From an uncultured Acidobacteriota bacterium (lineage in GTDB: Bacteria; Acidobacteriota; Blastocatellia; RBC074): a stretch of 34,214 bases of DNA. Below, one piece after another: positions 1-7,823 of this stretch. Location: the NCBI GenBank assembly GCA_903862855.1, contig CAIOZW010000136.1, positions 1 to 34,214 on the forward strand. Direction: 5' to 3'. How positions within the stretch are numbered: the stretch's first letter is position 1; every line of letters begins with the position of its first letter. Made by a program: the position numbers and the translations under genes. The notes below the pieces were generated by a model that worked only from the letters and a program-made list of their open reading frames with translations, searched no databases and had not been told where the DNA came from.

Positions 1-327
1 ATTATCCAGTCACTTGCCGGGCTCCACAGGGTTGAAATCCGAGGTTACCTCTCCTACACTCGATTTTTATAAAGGGCAACTCTTTCAAAAGATGATTGGT
101 TGTGGATAACCACGTTGTCTCAAGAACAGGAGCCTTTTTCCCTTAAACCAAAGAGAAACGCGTGATAGATCGCTTTGCCAAAGCCATTACCAATCGTTAG
201 CTTACCAGCTGAAGTCACCACTATTTGATTTGTCTTGACTTCTAAGTTGGATTTTACTAATGATAGTTATTCATTGTTTTCTGGTTGACTCTTGTATATT
301 GAAATTCACAATGGAGTGTTAGCGTAA
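1..327. other. AT-rich intergenic leader, no gene seen
   Basis: No convincing reading frame is present on either strand. The stretch is clearly richer in A and T than the coding sequence that follows. Two TTGACT hexamers (235-240 and 285-290) resemble -35 boxes, and a TATATT at 295-300 could be a -10 box, but no pair has good spacing and good sequence together, so no promoter is called. A GGAG at 313-316 lies 11 bases before the GTG start of the downstream regulator and is its likely ribosome-binding site. Confidence 0.5.
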
Positions 328-2607
328 GTGGACCCTATGAATGCAATATTTTTTCAATTCGATTCATTCATAGTCGATTGCGAGAACCAGAAGCTATATA
401 AAGACAGACTACCTACCCAGATCCAGCGAAAACTTTACGACATCCTTCTCCTTTTCATTGAAAATGCAGGAAATCTGGTCACAAGAGAGCAACTGATCGA
501 GAATGTCTGGGAGGGAAAGGAGATCGATGAGCGGAACCTCACCCAGCACATCTACAATCTCCGCCGTTTACTTGGCGACAATCCCCGCAGCCCCTCTTTC
601 ATCCTGACAATTCCAGGAAAAGGTTACACCTTCAGTTACCCCGTCAGGCAGCTCGACAGGCAAGAAGTGGAATCAATTTTGAATGAGTCGGAGCCAGCGG
701 GGGGAGATGTGTCCATTGAATCTGATGCGGTTGAGTCTCGCGAGATCCAGCCCCGTCTGACGCCCAAGGTGATCCTGGCGCTCAAAAACTGGAAGGTTCT
801 GACGACACTCGGAATTATGCTGGTTCTTGCCATCCTGATACTGGTTGCTCCAAACTTGTTTGGACGGATGATCAAAACCGGTCTGACGCCAGTGACCTAT
901 CCGCGCATCCTCACCCTTGCAACGACCTCCGGTTACAAAACTGATCCAGTCTTCTCGCCGACAGGTCGGCAGATCGCCTTATCGAGTGGCCAGTCTTCGA
1001 CGACCCTCGACATCTTCGTCAGCACCAGCTTCGACTCTTCCAGTAAGTTGCTCAATCGGATTACCAACCATCCACTTTCAGAGCATAGTCCATCCTGGTC
1101 ACCAGATGGCAAGTCGATCGCCTTTCTGAGGGGGGATCTCTATGCGCAGAGGAAGATCGATCTCGTTATTGCCTCTTCGGCCGGTGGAGACGAAAAGACG
1201 CTCACTCAGGTTTGGGGAGGTCTTGACTGGTCGCCTGATGGTCGTTACCTGGCCGTCATTGACGATGAAACGCCGGATACCCCATCGTCCGTCTTTCTTC
1301 TCTCTCCTGATGGAACAGAACGGATCAAATTGACTGAACCAGTTCTTGGAGAATGGCGATTCGATTCGACTCCCCGTTTTTCCCACGATGGAAAATCGGT
1401 CGCCTTGATTCGCTGGCGTGGCGATCTTGATGGGGATATCTGGGTTGTCGATATTGCGACGAAGAGGCTTCGACAGATTACCTTTGATCGGCTCGCGATT
1501 GCGGATCTCAGATGGTCGGCTGATGACAGTGAGATCTTATTTGTCTCGGGACGTATCGGAGTAGGTCGACTCTGGCGGCAGAAGATCGATGAGAAAACAC
1601 CGACGCTGATCGATTCGATGGTCAGTGATATCGATCGCTTTGATGTTCATCCTCTCAGTAAAAGACTTGTCTTTACACAGTATTCACAAAGCACCTCGAT
1701 CGAGGTATGGCCGCCGGGCAAGGGCCCTGACGCGAAGTCGTCGGTAAACAGGTCCAGCAAGGACTGGGTCTGCCGCATCGATTCCAATACCAGTAATCTG
1801 AATAGTCGCTACGACGGTGAATCACGGAGGGTCATCAGTAACGCCAGTTCAAAGAACTTTCTCAATCCCCGCTTCTCGCCCAATGGAAAGCAGCTGCTCT
1901 TTGTCTCGAACAGGACAGGCGTCAACCAGATATGGATTGCGAAATCTGATTGTTCTGAGCCCGTACAGTTGACCCAGGTCGATTTTGAAGGACTAGGCAG
2001 CCCGCGCTGGTCCCCTGATGGTCGCCGGATCGTCTTTGACGGAAGGAAGAATGGGCCGGCTGATGTCTACCTGATCGACGCTGATGGCAGAAATCTGCAG
2101 ATGATCACTGAAGGCTATATGCCATCCTGGTCGGCGGATGGAAGCCACATCTACTATGTCTCCAATCGAAGGCGACAGCCGCAGATCTGGAAGATACCGG
2201 TCAATGGTGGCACAGCGATGAGAGTGACCGAAGTTCAGGCATTGGAGCCTCTCGAGTCACAAGATGGGCGAACACTCTACTTTACCAGGACGGATGGTTT
2301 GTGGCAGAAGGATCTGGCAACTGGAACTGAGTCACCGGTAAAAGGATTGGAGAATCTGGATGTCAGTCGTTACTGGGATCTGACGTCGCGTGGAATATAT
2401 TTTGCGTTGACCAACGAGAACAAAGATCGCATCCAATTGAATTACCTTGATCTGGAAACGAGGCGCCGCGACTTTCTCTTCGAGTTGAATGGAGTGCGGG
2501 CCAGGTGGGTTCCAGGCATCTCGATTCGACCGGACGAGCAGGTGATCGGGATTAGCTACCTCAACAACGTCATCGGTGACCTCCAGCTCCTCGACAACTG
2601 GAATTGA
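328..2607 (+). CDS. Winged-helix membrane regulator with periplasmic PD40/TolB-like beta-propeller
   Basis: Predicted one-component transmembrane regulator of ToxR/CadC topology. Residues 5-105 form an OmpR/PhoB-type winged helix (QIQRKLYDILLLFIENAG, then LVTREQLIENVWEG and NLTQHIYNLRRLLGDN, ending IPGKGYTF). A linker leads to one hydrophobic membrane helix at about 157-178. The rest is a PD40/WD40-like propeller with at least eight F/W-S-x-D/N-G repeats (for example WSPDGKSIAF, WSPDGRYLAV, FSPNGKQLLF, WSADGSHIYY). The DNA-binding part should be cytoplasmic and the propeller periplasmic, where it could sense a ligand or protein. Proteins of this build are abundant in Acidobacteriota. The GTG start at 328 has GGAG 11 bases upstream; an in-frame ATG at 337 would remove only three residues. 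The gene is monocistronic and its target genes cannot be deduced. The family call is firm, the signal unknown. Confidence 0.9.
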   Translation: MDPMNAIFFQFDSFIVDCENQKLYKDRLPTQIQRKLYDILLLFIENAGNLVTREQLIENVWEGKEIDERNLTQHIYNLRRLLGDNPRSPSFILTIPGKGYTFSYPVRQLDRQEVESILNESEPAGGDVSIESDAVESREIQPRLTPKVILALKNWKVLTTLGIMLVLAILILVAPNLFGRMIKTGLTPVTYPRILTLATTSGYKTDPVFSPTGRQIALSSGQSSTTLDIFVSTSFDSSSKLLNRITNHPLSEHSPSWSPDGKSIAFLRGDLYAQRKIDLVIASSAGGDEKTLTQVWGGLDWSPDGRYLAVIDDETPDTPSSVFLLSPDGTERIKLTEPVLGEWRFDSTPRFSHDGKSVALIRWRGDLDGDIWVVDIATKRLRQITFDRLAIADLRWSADDSEILFVSGRIGVGRLWRQKIDEKTPTLIDSMVSDIDRFDVHPLSKRLVFTQYSQSTSIEVWPPGKGPDAKSSVNRSSKDWVCRIDSNTSNLNSRYDGESRRVISNASSKNFLNPRFSPNGKQLLFVSNRTGVNQIWIAKSDCSEPVQLTQVDFEGLGSPRWSPDGRRIVFDGRKNGPADVYLIDADGRNLQMITEGYMPSWSADGSHIYYVSNRRRQPQIWKIPVNGGTAMRVTEVQALEPLESQDGRTLYFTRTDGLWQKDLATGTESPVKGLENLDVSRYWDLTSRGIYFALTNENKDRIQLNYLDLETRRRDFLFELNGVRARWVPGISIRPDEQVIGISYLNNVIGDLQLLDNWN

Positions 2608-2657
2608 ATCCCACTCGCGAACCTCTTCGGTCAGCCAGAGCAATCAGCCAGAGCGTC

Positions 2658-3848
2658 TCAACGACCAGATACCTGCCGCACTGCCAGTCTTCCCAGTTCA
2701 TTTTCGGCCTCCTGCCAGTTACTGAATAGTCTTTCATCATCCCGGAAAGCAGGACTGTGGGCAATACGTCGTCCATTGATGATCTGGCTGCCATGTTTCT
2801 TATGGAGCAGTTCGTGATAGACCACATAATCGAGCAGGGAAGTGCTTACGTCGGGGCTGTCGAGACTCACGGAGATCATGACCGTATCACGAGCGGGCTG
2901 GTAATGGCCAAACTTGCGCGAAGTGAGTGTCTGATTCCAGCAGAGTGTTGGTCGATCCATTCGGTTATTGAAGTATCGATCGTTGACGCGACGGAAGCTC
3001 TCGTCGAGATCGTGAACCCGGCCGCGGGTGATGGGGGTTGGGGGAGCGGCGAGAGCCTCGACCTCGAAGAGGATGTCGTTGAAATCTTCAGAGAGGGTAA
3101 AATCGGTGACCGCGAGACGATCCTGCCCGGTGCCTTTGCCAAGAATCGACGCCAGAAGTGCCCTCCATACCTTCATATCCGCATTGATGAAACCAGGACA
3201 GACCCGCAGAACGAGGGCGTTTCCATACTGGCGGAAGCGCCAGAGCGAGTTCATGCCGAGCAGTTCGACAATGAGCAAGCGGCCTGGTGGGAGACTTGAG
3301 CTTCGCGACGCTTCATCGGCCAGAAGGAGCGCTGCAATGATGGCGCGCAGATTCGATTCGCTCGAGGCAAAGCTGAGGTAAGTGAAGGCGACCCTGGATC
3401 GCGTCTCGAGTGCGGCTGGAGTCTCCCCTTGCTCGCGGCAGATAGCCTCGATAGTGTTGGTATGCTTCCTGACAAGTTTGATCAGCTCACCCATTTTGGC
3501 GGGTGATTCGTGCAGCTCCTCACGCTGCTGCCAGAGCTGGCGAGCGACACTTTCGGCGATGCTGACGACATTGCGTATCCTGACCGGTCCAACTGGCTGT
3601 GAAGGCTGACCACTTTCGCGAACCGGCAGATTATCGAGGTCGAGACTCTTCAGAAACTGGTAAGCCATCCGCGATGGCCCAGGGAGGACGCGTGAGGGAT
3701 GACCATGTCCGGCACATATCTCCTCGACCTGGCCGATAATCTGGCGCACCTGGCGTCGGAATTCATCGAGATCCCCCTCAGGAATACCGGCCTGCAGTGC
3801 CGCTCGGACGTGATTGAATGTTTTTACGAGGCCGCCGATTCTGATCAT
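2658..3848 (-). CDS. SprT-like zinc metalloprotease-domain protein with long N-terminal extension
   Basis: The C-terminal third carries the metalloprotease signature YHELLHKKHG, with H345, E346 and H349 as HExxH, preceded by the SprT-like element LCWNQTLTSRKFGHYQP and followed by RIAHSPAFRDDERLF, whose His is a candidate third zinc ligand. SprT/Spartan-like domains act on proteins attached to DNA or in general proteolysis; the substrate here is unknown. SprT itself is about 160-170 residues. Here 396 residues include some 260 N-terminal residues, mostly helical-looking and Arg/Glu-rich, that I do not recognise. There is no signal peptide, so it is probably cytoplasmic. The ATG at 3848 is supported by GGAGG three bases upstream. 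It converges on the regulator to its left (50-bp gap) and is separated by about 450 bp from the ATP-grasp operon on the same strand, so co-transcription is uncertain. Confidence 0.8.
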   Translation of the reverse strand: MIRIGGLVKTFNHVRAALQAGIPEGDLDEFRRQVRQIIGQVEEICAGHGHPSRVLPGPSRMAYQFLKSLDLDNLPVRESGQPSQPVGPVRIRNVVSIAESVARQLWQQREELHESPAKMGELIKLVRKHTNTIEAICREQGETPAALETRSRVAFTYLSFASSESNLRAIIAALLLADEASRSSSLPPGRLLIVELLGMNSLWRFRQYGNALVLRVCPGFINADMKVWRALLASILGKGTGQDRLAVTDFTLSEDFNDILFEVEALAAPPTPITRGRVHDLDESFRRVNDRYFNNRMDRPTLCWNQTLTSRKFGHYQPARDTVMISVSLDSPDVSTSLLDYVVYHELLHKKHGSQIINGRRIAHSPAFRDDERLFSNWQEAENELGRLAVRQVSGR

Positions 3849-4296
3849 AATCCTCCGTGATGGGGGTAGTCGGATTAGATTATTGAATCAGCGCGGCGTA
3901 AGTTGCAAGTGAGCCCAGTGGTGAAATGGAGTAGGTGGGGAGCGCCCGCTGCCGTCAACGTGGCACCGCGACTATGACGCCTCGCGCGGTGCAGCCGGCC
4001 CTTCTCAAAAAGTCAACTGACGGGCAGCGAGATGCAGTTACCTGACGAAGGTGAAAGACTGAACTGGATGATCCTACTTCGTCTCCTTGCGCCTTCGCGT
4101 GAGGCCACGGGAAGCCTCCAGAAGAGGGATCTTACACGAAGCTGACAAGACAGCATATTCAGCTGGCAGTCAAATGCAACTGCCCTTTCGTTTCAGGTGC
4201 AGAATCAGCAGGCAGAACAGGGCGGCTGATAACGGGCCTTCTTTGAGAATCGCGAGACGTCAGCTTCGCTGGTCAGGCAAGGCTGGCCGCTCTCCA
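3849..4296. other. Intergenic region with dispersed repeat, no gene seen
   Basis: This 448-bp gap lies between two minus-strand genes. Open frames here run into the transglutaminase gene antisense and show no protein-like content. The middle (4077-4149) is a copy of the dispersed hairpin repeat annotated separately. A small inverted repeat, GGCAGT/ACTGCC around 4166-4185, follows the transglutaminase stop on the minus strand but lacks a T-tract, so it is not called as a terminator. No promoter for the SprT-like gene is obvious. Confidence 0.5.
4077..4149 (-). repeat. Dispersed hairpin repeat, copy 1 (inverted relative to copies 2 and 3)
   Basis: Read on the minus strand, this segment aligns with 26884-26958 over its whole length. 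It contains TTCGTGTAAGATC, an internal CTGGAGG block and the right arm CCTCACGCGAAGGCGCAAGG. The two ends are inverted repeats: CTTCGCGTGAG at 4092-4102 pairs with CTTACACGAAG at 4131-4141 with two mismatches. A 2-base gap separates it from copy 2 in the spacer between arms. It carries no coding capacity and lies between genes, as expected of a REP/MITE-like element or a shared structured RNA or DNA element. Confidence 0.75.
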
Positions 4297-5133
4297 TCAG
4301 TTGACAGCGCGTACCTCGACCCGCACCTCGAGCTCCTCCCTCGCCGAGCCCTTGTAGATCCCCCGGGTCGGTGGAACATCCGCATAGTCCCGGCCAGTCG
4401 CGACGCGGACATACTCGGCGGTCTGTTCACAGTTGTGGGTCGGATCGAGTGACAACCACCCGTGATTCTCCAGATAGACATCGACCCAGGCATGCGAGGC
4501 CGCATTGGCAGGAATGGCTATCCCCGCCTCCTTCCGTTCATTGACGATCTGCGGACTGTAGAGGTATCCGCTCACATAGCGCGCTGGAATTCCCAGGCAC
4601 CTTGTCGCGGCCAGCATAAGGTGGGCGAAGTCCTGACAGACGCCGCGACCAATCTCCAGCACCTCCGGGGCCCGTGTCTTGACGTCTGTCGCCTCCGGAT
4701 CGTAGACCAGCCTTCGATAGATCGCATCCATCAGACCACGTGCCGTGCGGAGCGGATCATCCGCAACCAGGTGGCCACGCGCAAACTCACCAATCCGGCC
4801 ATTCCCCGGAGCGTAGTCGGTCGGCGCGAGAAAATCGTAGCGATCGAGTGGCGGAAGTTCCTGAAACTCCGGTCGGAATGAACTCGGAGTCTCGACGTCA
4901 CTGGATGCCGTGACCACCACCTGCTGGTGAGATTGCAGTGTATCGAAATGATGAACCTGATTACCGTAACGGTCGAGATAACTCATCACTTCACCCCGCG
5001 GTTCGGTGGTGAGGGAGAACCGGTAACACCGCTGGCCGGCAGTCTCGAGAGGTCGCAGTCGCATCTCGGTGTAGGCCTCATTGATCAACTCTGCGTAGCG
5101 AAAGACGGTCGTATGCCTGATCTGTAGTCTCAT
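4297..5133 (-). CDS. Transglutaminase-like cysteine protease-fold protein
   Basis: Residues 1-85 match the bacterial transglutaminase N-terminal beta domain (start [15 protein letters not shown]). Residues 150-235 are a transglutaminase core with a complete triad: C166 in [12 protein letters not shown]214 in [10 protein letters not shown] and D230 in LSLDPTHN. Such proteins catalyse peptide-bond hydrolysis or acyl transfer. With no signal peptide it should be cytoplasmic. At 278 residues it has the usual length for this family. It is the last gene of a three-gene minus-strand operon, starting 30 bp after the alpha-E gene. In many bacteria this trio is conserved, often with the proteasome-like peptidase Anbu, and has been predicted from comparative genomics to synthesise, conjugate or remove a peptide. 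Function here is inferred from that context; the family call is secure. Confidence 0.93.
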   Translation of the reverse strand: MRLQIRHTTVFRYAELINEAYTEMRLRPLETAGQRCYRFSLTTEPRGEVMSYLDRYGNQVHHFDTLQSHQQVVVTASSDVETPSSFRPEFQELPPLDRYDFLAPTDYAPGNGRIGEFARGHLVADDPLRTARGLMDAIYRRLVYDPEATDVKTRAPEVLEIGRGVCQDFAHLMLAATRCLGIPARYVSGYLYSPQIVNERKEAGIAIPANAASHAWVDVYLENHGWLSLDPTHNCEQTAEYVRVATGRDYADVPPTRGIYKGSAREELEVRVEVRAVN

Positions 5134-5163
5134 CTTTGTAAATGGTTAAATGACGTACCAATG

Positions 5164-6171
5164 CTATTGCTGCTGTTGCTGGGCAGGCTGCTGGCTCCGG
5201 CCCGGGAGAATCACCTGCGTGTTGAAGAAGGTGCGGGTAATGTCGTCTCCAACCAGGTTGATACGCAGAAGCAGCCCGTCGAGAAAGGGATGCATCCGGT
5301 GGTCGAGGATCTCTTCGATATTGAGATAGTCGAGATCGGCGCAGATGCGACCGATCTGCCGCTGCGGATTGTTGAGCTGATGGGGCTGCCGAACCGCGTC
5401 GCTGCCGGCAATTCCGGAGATCGAGTTGATGGAACGAAGTGCCCGGTTGAGACAGAACCCGACCGCCCGCGGAAACTCCTGGTCGAGCAGCAGGAACTGT
5501 GCGACCCGCCCAGACTGCAGCACCGAGGCTCCGGTCTTGCGGAAGGCTTCAAAGGCACTGCAGGAACGCAGGAGGACGATCAACTGCAGCGAGGCTTCCG
5601 GCCCCTCGGTCAACTGGTTGACTGCCGCATACTTGACGTCGAGCGTCCGGATTGTCTTGTCCGACCGCTCCATCATTTTGCCCAACTGAATGAACTCATA
5701 CCCGTCTCCGTGGGTCATCGTCTCGGCAGTGATACCCTGAAAGGCCCACGACCCGTAACGGATCTGGTCAAAGAATTCATAAGGGCCGCTCCGTCGTGCC
5801 TCATCCCGATCCAGATCGCGCACCAGAAAGTAGAGCCGGTTGAGGTTCTCCCACATCTCACTGCTGATCTGCTCACGGACACTCCGGGCATTCTCACGGG
5901 CCAGGGAGATACAGGTGGTCACGGCGTTCGGATTGTGCGGATTCCAGAGCAGAAATTCGCTCACGTTCCGGGCATTGTACTCCTGATAGCACTGCCGATA
6001 ACGCTCCTCATCGCCCGTTATCGCAATGATCGGCTGCCAGGCCGCTTCGGCCGCTTCGACCGGGGCATCGAGGAGGGAGTGAAAATTGACGGTCAGAATC
6101 CGCGTGATATCCTCGGCCCGTTCGACATATCGCGACATCCAGTAGAGTGCATCTGCTACACGAGATAACAT
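5164..6171 (-). CDS. Alpha-E domain protein (DUF403)
   Basis: All-helical protein of 335 residues, typical for the alpha-E family. It opens with the family hallmark [20 protein letters not shown], and further hallmarks are [18 protein letters not shown] and CLNRALRSI. It ends in a proline/glutamine tail (QQPAQQQQQ) that is probably disordered. No catalytic residues are known. The family occurs almost only with circularly permuted ATP-grasp enzymes and transglutaminases, as here, and is thought to be a partner or scaffold of the ligase. The gene lies 47 bp downstream of the ATP-grasp gene and 30 bp upstream of the transglutaminase gene on the minus strand, consistent with one transcript. The ATG at 6171 is the natural start. 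A frame of equal length on the opposite strand is a coding shadow. Confidence 0.93.
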   Translation of the reverse strand: MLSRVADALYWMSRYVERAEDITRILTVNFHSLLDAPVEAAEAAWQPIIAITGDEERYRQCYQEYNARNVSEFLLWNPHNPNAVTTCISLARENARSVREQISSEMWENLNRLYFLVRDLDRDEARRSGPYEFFDQIRYGSWAFQGITAETMTHGDGYEFIQLGKMMERSDKTIRTLDVKYAAVNQLTEGPEASLQLIVLLRSCSAFEAFRKTGASVLQSGRVAQFLLLDQEFPRAVGFCLNRALRSINSISGIAGSDAVRQPHQLNNPQRQIGRICADLDYLNIEEILDHRMHPFLDGLLLRINLVGDDITRTFFNTQVILPGRSQQPAQQQQQ

Positions 6172-6218
6172 TGATTTTTGCCTGTCCTTAGTTCTTCAGT
6201 CACGGCGTTGCCGCGTCG

Positions 6219-7685
6219 CTACTTTCCAAGCACCCAGGTGTCCTTGCTCCCGCCGCCCTGGGAGGAGTTGACAACCAGCGAGCCTTTTCGCAAGGCGACC
6301 CGCGTGAGTCCACCCGGCACGATCCGGACCTCTTCACCACAGAGAATGTATGGACGCAGGTCGACGTGACAACCGTACAGTTCACCATCCTGATAGGTCG
6401 GGTGACGACTCAGACTGACCGTTGGCTGGGCGATGAAGTTACGCGGGGCGATTCTGATCAGTTCGCGAAACCTATCCCGCTCTGCCTGTGTCGACTGTGT
6501 TCCAACCAGCATCCCATAACCACCGCTCTCATTGACCGACTTTACGACCAGGCTGTCGAGATGGTCGAGAATGTACTTCCGATCCTCATCACGCATCGCC
6601 AGATAGGTCGGCACATTCTGCAGAATCGGTTCCTCGCTCAGGTAGAAACGAATGATCTCCGGGACAAAGGCATAGACTGCCTTGTCGTCCGCCACACCCG
6701 TGCCGATTGCGTTGGCGAGAGTCACATTACCTGCCCGATAGGCGTTGAGCAGTCCCGAGACACCAAGCATACTGTCGTGATTGAAGGAGAGCGGATCGAT
6801 GAACTCATCGTCGATCCGTCGATAGATCACATCGACCGGTTTCAGCCCGCGCGTCGTTCGCGTGTAGACGTGATTGTCGTGAACCACCAGATCACGCCCC
6901 TCGACGATCTCGATCCCCATCTGCCGGGCAAGAAAGGTATGCTCGAAATAGGCTGAATTGTAGATGCCCGGCGTTAGCAGGACGACCGTCGGATCGGGCA
7001 TATCGTGCGGTGCGACTGAGCGGAGCGTCGCGAGCAGCTCCTGCGGATAGTGCTCATTCGGCCGGACCTCATACTTCTGGAAGAGATTGGGGAAGGTGCG
7101 CTTCATCGCCTGACGGTTCTCGAGCATGTAGCTCACTCCCGATGGTGAGCGCAGATTGTCCTCCAGCACCAGATACTCGCCATTCCGGTCGCGCACCAGA
7201 TCACTGCCGACGATGTGGGCATAGACATTGCGTGGCGGATGAATCCCGATCATCTCCCGCCGGAAATGCTTTGCGCCAAAGATCAGTTCGGGTGGAATGA
7301 GGCCCTCGCGAATTATCCGCTGCTCGTGGTAGATGTCGTGCAGGAACAGGTTGAGCGCCGTGACCCGCTGCGTCAGTCCCCGCTCGAGGAAATCCCACTC
7401 CTGGTGAGGAATGATGCGCGGGATCAGGTCGAAAGGAAAGATTCGCTCGATCCCTTCGTCCTCCTTGTTGTAGACGGTGAAGGTGATGCCCTGGTAGAGG
7501 AAGGCAATGTCCGCCTGTCTGCGCCGTTCTTCAAATGACTCGCGTGAGAGGTCGCGCAGTTGCTCATAGATCGGTTCATAATGACGATGGGGGTTGCTGT
7601 CACCCGCAAACATCTCGTCAAAGAAATCACCAATCTCGTAGCTGTTCTCGAGCAGCCAGGGTCTTTTGTCAGCTTGTTGGTTCAT
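6219..7685 (-). CDS. Circularly permuted type 2 ATP-grasp protein (DUF404/DUF407)
   Basis: Predicted ATP-dependent carboxylate-amine/peptide ligase with permuted ATP-grasp order. Family blocks are easy to see: [26 protein letters not shown] is the N-terminal section (about 70-95), followed by [56 protein letters not shown] (nucleotide-binding loop) and the C-terminal block ending [18 protein letters not shown]. The length of 488 residues is normal. I start at ATG 7685; a GTG two codons earlier is possible. It is the first gene of the ATP-grasp/alpha-E/transglutaminase operon and follows the addA-like gene on the same strand by about 140 bp, enough for a separate promoter, though no good one was found. 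The product is unknown; ligation of amino acids or a short peptide is the inference from the fold. Confidence 0.95.
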   Translation of the reverse strand: MNQQADKRPWLLENSYEIGDFFDEMFAGDSNPHRHYEPIYEQLRDLSRESFEERRRQADIAFLYQGITFTVYNKEDEGIERIFPFDLIPRIIPHQEWDFLERGLTQRVTALNLFLHDIYHEQRIIREGLIPPELIFGAKHFRREMIGIHPPRNVYAHIVGSDLVRDRNGEYLVLEDNLRSPSGVSYMLENRQAMKRTFPNLFQKYEVRPNEHYPQELLATLRSVAPHDMPDPTVVLLTPGIYNSAYFEHTFLARQMGIEIVEGRDLVVHDNHVYTRTTRGLKPVDVIYRRIDDEFIDPLSFNHDSMLGVSGLLNAYRAGNVTLANAIGTGVADDKAVYAFVPEIIRFYLSEEPILQNVPTYLAMRDEDRKYILDHLDSLVVKSVNESGGYGMLVGTQSTQAERDRFRELIRIAPRNFIAQPTVSLSRHPTYQDGELYGCHVDLRPYILCGEEVRIVPGGLTRVALRKGSLVVNSSQGGGSKDTWVLGK

Positions 7686-7823
7686 ACACACGATCAGGCC
7701 CCCACAGGCAGAGCCGCCTCAGACAATGGTCACAAAAGTGTTTGATCGCAGTGCAGATTGATGGAAAGAATCAAGTCAGTCAATAAGTAAGTGTTCCGAG
7801 ACTAGCGAATGTGATTCGATCCG

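Noticed and set aside
235-300. TTGACT boxes and TATATT as a promoter of the first gene
   Set aside because: No combination gives a 16-18 base spacing with two good boxes.
2631-2654. Direct repeat of TCAGCCAGAGC
   Set aside because: Only two short units between convergent genes; no CRISPR-like or mobile-element structure.
5161-6168. 335-codon plus-strand frame exactly opposite the alpha-E gene
   Set aside because: The minus-strand product has clear alpha-E hallmarks and operon context; the mirror frame is a codon-bias artefact.
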